Made by a program: the position numbers and the translations under genes
Assembly (NCBI GenBank): GCA_050181375.1
Contig: JBFXDF010000030.1
Span: 1 to 25,280, forward strand
DNA from: DATARH01 sp050181375
GTDB taxonomy: Bacteria; Pseudomonadota; Alphaproteobacteria; ATCC43930; CGMCC-115725
DNA: 25,280 nucleotides
Direction of reading: 5' to 3'
Shown here: positions 8,007 through 14,397 of the stretch, in pieces
Numbering within the stretch: position 1 is the stretch's first letter
Layout: each line of letters begins with the position of its first letter
Notes under the pieces: generated by a model
The model's database searches: none
Told to the model about the DNA's origin: nothing
The model's input: only the letters and a program-made list of their open reading frames with translations

Positions 8007-8804
8007 ATGCTGCTCGCGATCAACGCCAACAACACCAACACCTCGTTCGCGATATGGGACGGCGCCGCGCTCAAGGGCAGCTGGCGCACCGCTACCGAAG
8101 GCAAGCGCACCGCCGACGAATATGTTGTCTGGCTCGATCATCTGCTGGCGCTCGACGGCCTGTCGCGCGCGCGGATCGAGGGAGTCGTGATCGCCAGCGT
8201 GGTGCCCGAGACCAACTTCAACCTCGTCACCTTCTGCCGGAAATACTGCCGAACCGACCCTCTGGTGGTCGGCGACGCCGGCGTGGCGATCGGCACCAAG
8301 GCGCTGGTCGACCGCCCGGAGGAGGTCGGGGCCGATCGCCTCGTCAATACCGTGGCGGCGCACGACCGCTACGGCGGCCCGCTGATCGTGGTCGATTTCG
8401 GCACCGCCACGACGCTGGACGTGGTCGATGGCGACGGCAACTATCGCGGCGGCGTCATCGCCCCCGGGATCAATTTGTCGCTGACCGCGTTGCACATGGC
8501 GGCGGCCAAGCTGCCGAGCGTGCGCATCGCCCGCACCGAACGGGTGATCGGCACCGACACGGTGAGCTGCATGCAATCGGGGATTTACTGGGGCTATGTC
8601 GGTTTGATCGAGGGTCTGGTCGGGCGCATCAGGAACGAAGTCGGCCCGGTCCCCGGATCGGGGTCCGGGGCGGGCATGGAGGTGATCGCCACCGGCGGGC
8701 TGGCGCCGTTATTCGCCGGCGCGACCCCGGCGATTGATCGCGTCGATCCCGACCTGACCCTTTGGGGGCTTCGCCTCGTTTACGGCTATAACAAAAGCCG
8801 ATGA
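8007..8804 (+). CDS. coaX: Type III pantothenate kinase
   Basis: This 265-residue enzyme of coenzyme A synthesis phosphorylates pantothenate. Family motifs are the N-terminal phosphate-binding segment MLLAINANNTNTSFAIW, GADRLVNTVAAH, DFGTATTLD near residues 130-138, and PGINLSLTALHMAAAKLP. GAGGA at 7994-7998 supports ATG 8007. Two oddities. The first motif has Asn at position 6 and Asn at position 8 where the family usually has Asp and Gly (DxGNT). And before the ATGG motif there is a short Gly/Pro/Ser insert (GPVPGSGSGAG) encoded by a palindrome. The second Asp motif is intact. The stop overlaps the next start as ATGA. Confidence 0.93.
   Translation: MLLAINANNTNTSFAIWDGAALKGSWRTATEGKRTADEYVVWLDHLLALDGLSRARIEGVVIASVVPETNFNLVTFCRKYCRTDPLVVGDAGVAIGTKALVDRPEEVGADRLVNTVAAHDRYGGPLIVVDFGTATTLDVVDGDGNYRGGVIAPGINLSLTALHMAAAKLPSVRIARTERVIGTDTVSCMQSGIYWGYVGLIEGLVGRIRNEVGPVPGSGSGAGMEVIATGGLAPLFAGATPAIDRVDPDLTLWGLRLVYGYNKSR
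8651..8670 (+). repeat. Palindrome inside coaX
   Basis: CCCCGGA 8651-8657 pairs with TCCGGGG 8664-8670 around a 6-base loop. The stem is the same as that of the repeat between nuoL and nuoM (4001-4019). It codes in frame for a flexible PVPGSGSGAG stretch in a surface-loop position of CoaX, so it may be a trimmed remnant of a repeat inserted in the gene. Confidence 0.5.
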
Positions 8805-10498
8805 GCCTCACCGCGCCGCAGCCGAGCTCCTTTCGCGAGCACGATCCCGACGCGCTCTACTTCCTGCCGCTCGGCGGTTCCGGCGAGATCGGGATGAACC
8901 TCAATCTCTACGGGTATCGCGGCGAATGGCTGATCGTCGATTGCGGCGTGACCTTCGGCGAGGAAGAGCATCAGCCCGGCGTCGACGTGATCATGGCCGA
9001 CCCGGCCTTTATCGTCGAGCGCCGGGACCGGCTGCTCGGCATCGTCGCGACGCACGGGCACGAGGACCATATCGGCGCGATCCCGTATCTGTGGCCGCAG
9101 CTGCAATGCCCGATCTGGGCAACCCCGTTCACCGCCTCGCTGCTGCGCGCCAAGCTGATCGAGGCGCAGCTCGCGCAGCAGGCCAAAATCACCACTGTCC
9201 CGATGTCGGGCCGCTTTACGATCGGGCCGTTCGACCTCGAACTGATCACGCTGACCCATTCGATCCCGGAGCCGAACGCGGTCGTGATCCGCACCACTGC
9301 CGGCACCGTGCTCCACACCGGCGACTGGAAGCTCGATCCGGACCCGCTGATCGGCTCGCCGACCGACGAGAACAGGCTGCGCGCGGTCGGCGACGAGGGC
9401 GTTCTGGCGATTGTCTGCGATTCGACCAACGCGCTGCGCGACGGGACCTCCGGCTCCGAGGGCGAGCTGCGCCGCCACCTCACCGAGCTGATCGGCCGTT
9501 ATGACGGGCGGGTCGCGGTCGGCTGCTTTGCCTCGAATGTCGCGCGGCTTTCGACCATCGCGCATGCCGCCGCGGCCAACGACCGCAATGTCGCGTTGGT
9601 CGGGCGCTCGCTGACGCGGATCGACAAGGCGGCCCGCGAGAACGGCTACCTCGCCGATGTGCCGCGCTTTCTGAGCGAGGAGGAAGCCGGCTACGTGCCG
9701 CGCGACAAGATCGTGCTGATCTGCACCGGCAGTCAGGGCGAGCCGCGCGCCGCGCTGGCCCGCATCGCACGCGACGATCACCCTCATATCGTCCTCGAGG
9801 AGGGCGACGTCGTGATCTTCTCGTCGCGCATCATCCCGGGCAACGAGAAGGCGATCGGCCGGCTGCACAACGCGCTCCTCAAGATGCGCGTCGAGGTGGT
9901 CACGGCCGAGGACCATTTCGTGCACGTCTCCGGCCATCCCTGTCGTGACGAGCTGACCGCGATGTACCAGATGGTGCGGCCGCGGATCGCGATCCCGGTG
10001 CACGGCGAGGCGCGGCATCTGATCGGGCATGCCGACCTCGCGCGGCAATGCCAGGTGCAGCAGGCCGTGGTCGTGGAAAACGGCGATATGGTCAGGCTTG
10101 ACGGCGACGGCGCCACGATCGTCGACGAGATCCCGACCGGCCGCATCGCCAGCGACGGCACGAGCCTGTTGCCGATCCGCGGCGCCGTGCTGCAGCAGCG
10201 CCGTCGCGCCAGCGCCGAAGGGACGGCGGTCGTCTCGCTCGTCGTCGATCGCGGCGGTGCGCTGGTCGCGCCGCCGCAGCTCAGCCTGATCGGCCTGGCC
10301 GAACCGGGATCGGAACCGGCCGCCGACATTCGCGACGCCCTGAGCGACGCAATCGGGGCTCTGCCGGCGCCGCAGCGACGCGACGACAACGCGTTGCGCG
10401 AAACGGCAAGGCGTGTGTTGCGGCGCATGCTGAAGGAGCGGTTCGGCAAGCGATCGTTGGTGGAGGTTCAGCTTATCCGGCTCGGCGGAAAGCGATGA
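8801..10498 (+). CDS. rnj: Ribonuclease J (metallo-beta-lactamase/beta-CASP)
   Basis: This 565-residue enzyme, by family, has 5'-3' exonuclease and endonuclease activity and takes part in RNA turnover and rRNA end maturation. Visible features are the LPLGGSGEIGMN start of the beta-lactamase fold, the zinc-binding HGHEDH at 85-90, a second conserved block HTGDWKLDPDP, CTGSQGEPRAAL and SSRIIPGNEK in the beta-CASP part, and HVSGHPCRDEL. A C-terminal domain of about 130 residues ends in a basic RRMLKERFGKRSLVEVQLIRL stretch of the kind seen in RNase J. ATG 8801 overlaps the coaX stop (ATGA), and its own stop overlaps mce in the same way, indicating translational coupling across three genes. Confidence 0.94.
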   Translation: MSLTAPQPSSFREHDPDALYFLPLGGSGEIGMNLNLYGYRGEWLIVDCGVTFGEEEHQPGVDVIMADPAFIVERRDRLLGIVATHGHEDHIGAIPYLWPQLQCPIWATPFTASLLRAKLIEAQLAQQAKITTVPMSGRFTIGPFDLELITLTHSIPEPNAVVIRTTAGTVLHTGDWKLDPDPLIGSPTDENRLRAVGDEGVLAIVCDSTNALRDGTSGSEGELRRHLTELIGRYDGRVAVGCFASNVARLSTIAHAAAANDRNVALVGRSLTRIDKAARENGYLADVPRFLSEEEAGYVPRDKIVLICTGSQGEPRAALARIARDDHPHIVLEEGDVVIFSSRIIPGNEKAIGRLHNALLKMRVEVVTAEDHFVHVSGHPCRDELTAMYQMVRPRIAIPVHGEARHLIGHADLARQCQVQQAVVVENGDMVRLDGDGATIVDEIPTGRIASDGTSLLPIRGAVLQQRRRASAEGTAVVSLVVDRGGALVAPPQLSLIGLAEPGSEPAADIRDALSDAIGALPAPQRRDDNALRETARRVLRRMLKERFGKRSLVEVQLIRLGGKR

Positions 10499-10899
10499 TC
10501 GGCCGTCTCAATCATGTCGCGATCGTGGTGCCGAACCTTGCAGCCGCCGCGGCGCTGTACCGCGACACGCTTGGCGTTGTCGTATCGGCGCCGCAACCGC
10601 TGCCGGCCCATGGGGTGACTGTCGTGTTCGTCGAGCTGCCGAACACGAAAATCGAACTGCTGGAGCCGCTCGGCGATACTTCCCCGGTGCGCGGGTTTCT
10701 TGAAAAGAACCCGGCCGGCGGCATCCACCATGTCTGCTACGAGGTCGGCGACATCATCGCCGCCCGCGACCGCCTGCGCGCCAGCGGCGCTTGCGTCCTT
10801 GGCGACGGGGAACCCAGGCTTGGCGCCCACGATAAGCCGGTGCTCTTCCTGCACCCGAAAGATTTTGCCGGGACCTTGATCGAACTCGAACAGGCGTAA
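10495..10899 (+). CDS. mce: Methylmalonyl-CoA epimerase
   Basis: This 134-residue vicinal-oxygen-chelate protein should interconvert the (R) and (S) forms of methylmalonyl-CoA in propionate metabolism. Two beta-alpha-beta-beta-beta modules are visible. Candidate metal ligands are His7 (LNHVAIVV), Glu54 (KIELLEPLG), His78 or 79 (GGIHHVCYEV) and Glu130 (GTLIELEQ). The SPVRGFLEKNPAGGIHH and AHDKPVLFLHPKDFAGTLIE signatures separate it from generic glyoxalases. Its start overlaps the rnj stop as ATGA. The neighbouring order rnj-mce is common in Alphaproteobacteria. It is the last gene of the nuo-birA-coaX-rnj-mce run. Confidence 0.93.
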   Translation: MIGRLNHVAIVVPNLAAAAALYRDTLGVVVSAPQPLPAHGVTVVFVELPNTKIELLEPLGDTSPVRGFLEKNPAGGIHHVCYEVGDIIAARDRLRASGACVLGDGEPRLGAHDKPVLFLHPKDFAGTLIELEQA

Positions 10900-10903
10900 A
10901 AAG

Positions 10904-10925
10904 GGGGAGGGCCTTTGCCCTCCCC
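10904..10925 (-). terminator. Intrinsic terminator, probably bidirectional
   Basis: A perfect 9-bp stem, GGGGAGGGC 10904-10912 with GCCCTCCCC 10917-10925, has a CTTT loop. Read on the - strand it is followed by a run of five T residues (10902-10898), the classical form, so it should end the PRC-barrel transcript that stops at 10949. On the + strand there is an A run before it and no T run after it, yet it lies 5 bases past mce and may also help end that operon. Confidence 0.8.
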
Positions 10926-10948
10926 ACGTTCCATAACGCCGGTCCCGC

Positions 10949-11683
10949 TCAGCGGTACGGTTGGTATTGAGCGAACTCGCCGTTCGGCTGATCCTTGCTC
11001 CAGTTCGGCGCGCTCTTGATTTGATCCTCGGTCATGTTGACCGTGAGCCGATCGCCCTGCGTGTTCATCTCGTTCCACGGGACCGCGACTTTGTGATTGC
11101 CGATCCCGAGAAATCCGCCGAACTCGACCACCCCGGCGCGCACCCGCCCGTCCGAGTTGATCAGCAGATTGTTGAGTTCGCCGACCTTTTTCCCGTCGGC
11201 GCCGTAGACATCCTTGCCGATGAATTTCTCGACCTCTTTCGCGGCCGGGAAGGTTCCGGCGGCCGGCGCAACGGCGGCGGTGCCGGCGGCCGGCGCGGCC
11301 GCGCCAGGGGCCGAGGTTGAGCCGACATTGACGTCGGGCTTGCCCGTCTGATTGATCGTCACATTGGGCTTTTCGGCCGGCAGGACGTTGACCTGCGGCT
11401 TACCGGTCTGAACCTGGACGTTGGGTTCCGGGTTCTGAACGGTGACCTGCGGCGGCTGTTGCGTGACGGTCACATCCGGCTTGGCTGTTTGCACGTGCAC
11501 GTCCGGAGCGTCGGGCTTGACGGTAACCGCCGGCGCCGGCTGCTGGACGACAACATTGGAGCCGTTGGCGGAGCCGCCTGACCTCGCTGCCGGGGTTGCA
11601 TCCTGATTGGGCGCTTGCGCCAGCGCCGGCCCGGCAAGCAGCGCCACGACCGAAGCCGTCGCCAAAGCGTATTTTATTTGCAT
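10949..11683 (-). CDS. Secreted PRC-barrel protein with P-x-V-x-V repeats (copy 1)
   Basis: This 244-residue protein has a Sec signal peptide (MQIKYALATASVVALLAGPALA, cleavage near 22/23). From about residue 50 to 121 it has eight tandem units of 9-10 residues built on P-x-V-x-V (PAVTV, PDVHV, PDVTV, PQVTV, PNVQV, PQVNV, PNVTI, PDVNV). An Ala/Pro linker follows, then a PRC-barrel domain from about 153 to 222 (FIGKDVYGADGKKVGELNNL...VEFGGFLGIGNHKVAVPW). The tail ends EFAQYQPYR. The start is ATG 11683, downstream of a longer open frame, because the signal peptide begins there and GGAG lies upstream. Its function is unknown; PRC barrels occur in ribosome-maturation and photosystem proteins, but the exported forms are poorly understood. 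It is a paralogue of the gene at 11879-12661. Confidence 0.88.
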   Translation of the reverse strand: MQIKYALATASVVALLAGPALAQAPNQDATPAARSGGSANGSNVVVQQPAPAVTVKPDAPDVHVQTAKPDVTVTQQPPQVTVQNPEPNVQVQTGKPQVNVLPAEKPNVTINQTGKPDVNVGSTSAPGAAAPAAGTAAVAPAAGTFPAAKEVEKFIGKDVYGADGKKVGELNNLLINSDGRVRAGVVEFGGFLGIGNHKVAVPWNEMNTQGDRLTVNMTEDQIKSAPNWSKDQPNGEFAQYQPYR

Positions 11684-11838
11684 CTTCGCACTCCGTTGGA
11701 AGGCGCCCTCACGTAAACTGGCGCTAAAGCGGCTCCTCCTCCGCTCCGCGCCCGCGTCTGAGACGCCGAGGCCGCCAATCGCGTTTCGAGAGAACACCGG
11801 GCCGCCATGCCCTTGCATCGGGCGTGACTTCCCGCCCA

Positions 11839-11860
11839 GGCAGGGTCGCTCGCCCCTGCC
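11839..11860 (-). terminator. Hairpin after the second PRC-barrel gene
   Basis: GGCAGGG 11839-11845 pairs with CCCTGCC 11854-11860 with an 8-base loop, 18 bases past the stop of the PRC-barrel gene at 11879. There is no T run, so an intrinsic terminator is uncertain. The rest of 11684-11878 must carry the promoter of the first PRC-barrel gene, but no convincing motif was found there. Confidence 0.35.
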
Positions 11861-11878
11861 CCGGTCCCACGGATGTCC

Positions 11879-12661
11879 TTATTTGTTGAGCGGCTGGTAC
11901 TCGGCGAACTGGCCCGGCCTGTTCTGGTCCCAGCGCGGCGCGGCCTTGATCTGGTCCTCGCTCATATTGACCGTAACGCGGTCGTTGCTGACACTGAGCT
12001 GATCCCAGGGGACCGCGACCTTGTCCTCGCCGATTCCGAGAAACCCGCCAAACTCGATAATCGCCGCATGGACCTTGTCGTCCTTGCCAACCAGGAGATT
12101 ATTGACCTCGCCGACCTGGTTTCCGTTCGCGCCGTAGACGTTCTTGCCGATCAGGTTCCTGGCGTTGGCGGCGGTAAGGAGGTTGCCCGCCGGCGTAACC
12201 GCGGTCGGACCGGACGCGGGAGGCGTCGTGGATCCGCTCCCGGCGGTGGTATCGCCGTTCTGCTGCGTCGTGGCATTGGTGCTCGAGCCGGTATTTGCGG
12301 CAGGCTGCGTCACGTTGACGTCAGGCTTCCCTCCCGGAAGCACCTTGACCTCGGGTTTGCCGGTATCGACCGCGACATTCGGTTTCGGGTTCGTCACCTG
12401 CACCTTTGGCTCGGCCTGCTGTACGGTGACATCCGGCTTGCCAGGCGTCACAGTCACATCCGGGGCGCGCGGCTGGACCGTGACGACCGGCGGCGGCTGC
12501 GTGACGGTGATTTGCGGCCCGCCCGACCCGCCGCCTGTGTTCGCGGTCGTTGCGGAACTGCCTGAATTATTGTTGCCCTGGTTCGCGGTCGAGTCCTGCG
12601 CCAGCGCGGGTCCGGCCAGCAACAATGCAATGACGGAAGTCGTCGCGAAAATGTGTTTCAT
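11879..12661 (-). CDS. Secreted PRC-barrel protein with P-x-V-x-V repeats (copy 2)
   Basis: This 260-residue paralogue has the same architecture: signal peptide (MKHIFATTSVIALLLAGPALA), a Ser/Asn/Gly-rich spacer, eight P-x-V-x-V units at about 49-118 (PQITV, PVVTV, PDVTV, PDVTV, PKVQV, PNVAV, PEVKV, PDVNV), a Thr/Ser/Gln linker and a PRC-barrel domain at about 169-238 (LIGKNVYGANGNQVGEVNNLL...FGGFLGIGEDKVAVPWDQL). The tail ends FAEYQPLNK, like copy 1. AAGGAGAG two bases before ATG 12661 is a strong ribosome binding site. An EcfG-like promoter lies upstream at 12699-12724, which suggests induction in the general stress response. The linkers differ in composition between copies while the repeats and barrel are kept. 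Periplasmic location is inferred; function unknown. Confidence 0.88.
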   Translation of the reverse strand: MKHIFATTSVIALLLAGPALAQDSTANQGNNNSGSSATTANTGGGSGGPQITVTQPPPVVTVQPRAPDVTVTPGKPDVTVQQAEPKVQVTNPKPNVAVDTGKPEVKVLPGGKPDVNVTQPAANTGSSTNATTQQNGDTTAGSGSTTPPASGPTAVTPAGNLLTAANARNLIGKNVYGANGNQVGEVNNLLVGKDDKVHAAIIEFGGFLGIGEDKVAVPWDQLSVSNDRVTVNMSEDQIKAAPRWDQNRPGQFAEYQPLNK

Positions 12662-12698
12662 CGCGCTCTCCTTCGAATGGCGTCGTGTTAGCCTGTTG

Positions 12699-12724
12699 AA
12701 CGCGGGGCAAATCGGCCCTGTTCC
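12699..12724 (-). promoter_or_regulatory. Candidate EcfG (general stress response) promoter
   Basis: On the - strand GGAAC (12724-12720) is followed after 17 bases by CGTT (12702-12699). This matches the known alphaproteobacterial EcfG pattern GGAAC-N16/17-CGTT. It lies 38 bases before the start codon of the PRC-barrel gene, leaving a leader of about 30 bases that includes the strong AAGGAG site. Confidence 0.5.
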
Positions 12725-12778
12725 GCCTATCGCGTTCTGAGTTATCCTTAATGTACGGTGGTCGCGCGCCGCGATGGA

Positions 12779-12807
12779 TTGTTCGGCCTGTCGGCAAATA
12801 CTATAGA
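12779..12807 (+). promoter_or_regulatory. Candidate housekeeping promoter for the DUF1467-tag pair
   Basis: TTGTTC 12779-12784, a 17-base spacer and TATAGA 12802-12807 form a good sigma-70-like promoter. The expected start of transcription falls at about 12813-12815, on the ATG at 12814 of the DUF1467 gene, and there is no Shine-Dalgarno sequence before that ATG. The transcript may therefore be leaderless. Confidence 0.5.
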
Positions 12808-12813
12808 TTTACG

Positions 12814-13092
12814 ATGACTTGGCTGAGCGCCGTTGTTGTCTACATTCTGGTCTGGTGGGTGACGCTGTTCGCGGTGCTGCCTCTCTGGGTCGCGCCGACC
12901 GAACCGGACGATGTCGGGCACGGCACGGGCGCCCCAAAGAACCCGCACATGCTGCGCAAGCTGGCCCTGACGACCGCGATCGCGGCGGTGATCTGGCTCG
13001 GCATATTCCTCGTGGTCAGCTCGCCCTGGCTCAGTTTTCGCGACAGCCGGGGCTGGCCAGAGAACACGCCATCGTCGACTATGGCGCGATGA
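12814..13092 (+). CDS. DUF1467 family membrane protein
   Basis: This 92-residue inner-membrane protein has two hydrophobic helices (about 3-26 and 49-70) separated by a short polar loop (APTEPDDVGHGTGAPKNPH). The MTWLSAVVVYILVWWVTLF start and the GAPKNPHMLRK loop are typical of the DUF1467 family of Alphaproteobacteria, whose role is unknown. In many relatives it directly follows mce and precedes proS; here the two PRC-barrel genes lie between and a DNA glycosylase follows. ATG 12814 is preferred to an upstream ATG at 12751 because it gives the family N terminus and lies just after a promoter. It overlaps the next gene by ATGA. Confidence 0.85.
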   Translation: MTWLSAVVVYILVWWVTLFAVLPLWVAPTEPDDVGHGTGAPKNPHMLRKLALTTAIAAVIWLGIFLVVSSPWLSFRDSRGWPENTPSSTMAR

Positions 13093-13655
13093 GCGCCGCT
13101 TATTGTCTCGCCGCCCCCGCGCATCCGCTGCACGGTCCCTATCACGACCTCGAATACGGGTTTCCCGCCGAGGACGAGGCAGTCCTGTTCGAGCGGCTCG
13201 TTCTCGAGATCAACCAGGCCGGCCTGTCCTGGCTGACCGTCCTGAAAAAGCGGGACGCCTTTCGCGCAGCGTTTGCCGGGTTCGACGTTGACCGCGTCGC
13301 CGCGTTCGATGAATCGGATGTTGCACGGCTCTTGGCCGATCCCGGCATCGTACGCAACCGCCTGAAGATCGATGCGGTCGTGGCAAACGCGCGCCGCATC
13401 CGAGAGCTGCGCGTCTCCCATGGCTCGTTTCATGACTGGCTGCTGGCGCACCATCCGCGCCCGCTCGACCAGTGGACTCGCCTGTTCCGGAGCACGTTTC
13501 GCTTCACCGGCGGACTTATCGTCGAGGAATTTCTGATGAGCCTCGGGTTTCTTCCCGGCGCGCACCAGCCCGATTGCCCGGTCTACGCCCGCATTCTCGC
13601 CGCAACGCCGCCCTGGGCGCGCGTTCCGGTCGGGGCGGCGCCCCCGCCGAACTGA
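13089..13655 (+). CDS. tag: DNA-3-methyladenine glycosylase I
   Basis: This 188-residue base-excision repair enzyme removes 3-methyladenine from alkylated DNA. Zinc-site residues match E. coli Tag: Cys6, His19 (GPYHDLEYG), His159 and Cys163 (HQPDCPVY, the HxxxC spacing). The catalytic-site segment LEINQAGLSWLTVLKKR contains Glu40 and Trp48. FRSTFRFTGGLIVEEFLMSLGFL is the conserved late helix pair. ATG 13089 overlaps the stop of the DUF1467 gene, so the two are probably co-translated. The length is standard. No terminator with a T run follows; TCGCTCG 13691-13697 and CGAGCGA 13717-13723 could form a weak hairpin. Confidence 0.93.
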   Translation: MSAAYCLAAPAHPLHGPYHDLEYGFPAEDEAVLFERLVLEINQAGLSWLTVLKKRDAFRAAFAGFDVDRVAAFDESDVARLLADPGIVRNRLKIDAVVANARRIRELRVSHGSFHDWLLAHHPRPLDQWTRLFRSTFRFTGGLIVEEFLMSLGFLPGAHQPDCPVYARILAATPPWARVPVGAAPPPN

Positions 13656-13868
13656 ACCCGCTGCCGCAGCGATCCGCCTGGGCCGCATCATCGCTCGACG
13701 AGCAGCCCCCGACCGGCGAGCGATCGCATGCGCGCGAATCTCCTCCTGGGCGCGCCGCCGCGACGCGCCGTTTTCGGATGCACCTTGACGTTTGCTGTTT
13801 CGATCTACATGAAGCCGAAGCGAGAGCTCGCCGGGTGGCGGGCTTGGACCTGCTGAGGAGAGTTCACA

Positions 13869-14360
13869 ATGCGCCCGCTTACGACGACCCTTTCGGGCAT
13901 TGGTCTCGCCGCACTGATGGGGATCGCTCCGGCGATGGCGCAAAACCCGCAGGCCGATTACGCCGCCTGCGACCAGTACGCGCGGCAGGCGGCCGAACCG
14001 TATCGCGCTCAGGCAAACCTTCAGGGCGTGGGCAGCGCGCTCGTCGGGGCCGGGCTCGGCGCCGCTCTCGGCGGAGCGATCGGCGGCGGACGCGGCGCCG
14101 GTATCGGGGCGGCGAGCGGCGCGCTCGCCGGAACCGGCTATGGGGCCGCGACTTCCTCGGCCGCATCGGGGCAGGTCCAAGACATCTACAATTCATATTT
14201 CTACAGCTGCATGCAGTCGCGCCAGGCCTACGCTGCACCAGCCTATGGCGCCCCGGCTTACGGTGCCCCGGCCTATGGCGCCCCGGCTTATGGCGCGCCA
14301 GCCTATGGGGCGCCGGCCTACCAGCAGCCGTATTCGGCCTATTACGGGTATCCGCGATAG
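13869..14360 (+). CDS. Secreted glycine-zipper protein with PAYGA repeats
   Basis: This 163-residue protein has a signal peptide (MRPLTTTLSGIGLAALMGIAPAMA, cleavage near 24/25) and a mature start QNPQADYAACDQYARQ. A glycine-zipper membrane-type segment spans about 55-98 (alternating G/A: GAGLGAALGGAIGGGRGAG and GIGAASGALAG). Two cysteines lie at about 34 and 114. The C terminus has five exact PAYGA repeats and ends with a Tyr/Gln/Pro-rich tail. Proteins of this type are annotated as YMGG-like or glycine-zipper envelope proteins; exact function unknown. GAGGAG about 9 bases before ATG 13869 is a strong ribosome binding site. A weak TTGACG at 13785-13790 may belong to its promoter. Confidence 0.85.
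   Translation: MRPLTTTLSGIGLAALMGIAPAMAQNPQADYAACDQYARQAAEPYRAQANLQGVGSALVGAGLGAALGGAIGGGRGAGIGAASGALAGTGYGAATSSAASGQVQDIYNSYFYSCMQSRQAYAAPAYGAPAYGAPAYGAPAYGAPAYGAPAYQQPYSAYYGYPR
14238..14312 (+). repeat. Five tandem 15-bp units encoding PAYGA
   Basis: Units start at 14238, 14253, 14268, 14283 and 14298, each reading PAYGA, with a partial unit before and another (PAYQQ) after. Units differ only at third codon positions (for example TAC/TAT and GCC/GCG), so the peptide is kept while the DNA drifts. The array could vary in copy number. Confidence 0.9.
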
Positions 14361-14397
14361 GCGACCCGGTCGGCGGCCTGGCCCGCGGCATGACGGC

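Noticed and set aside
10495..10899. Generic glyoxalase/lactoylglutathione lyase instead of methylmalonyl-CoA epimerase
   Set aside because: The GGIHHVCYEV and KPVLFLHPKDFAGTLIE motifs and the position after rnj are typical of the epimerase.
13785..13811. A sigma-70 promoter TTGACG/TACATG before the glycine-zipper gene
   Set aside because: The spacer is 15 bases and the -10 box is poor, so it is only mentioned in the gene entry.
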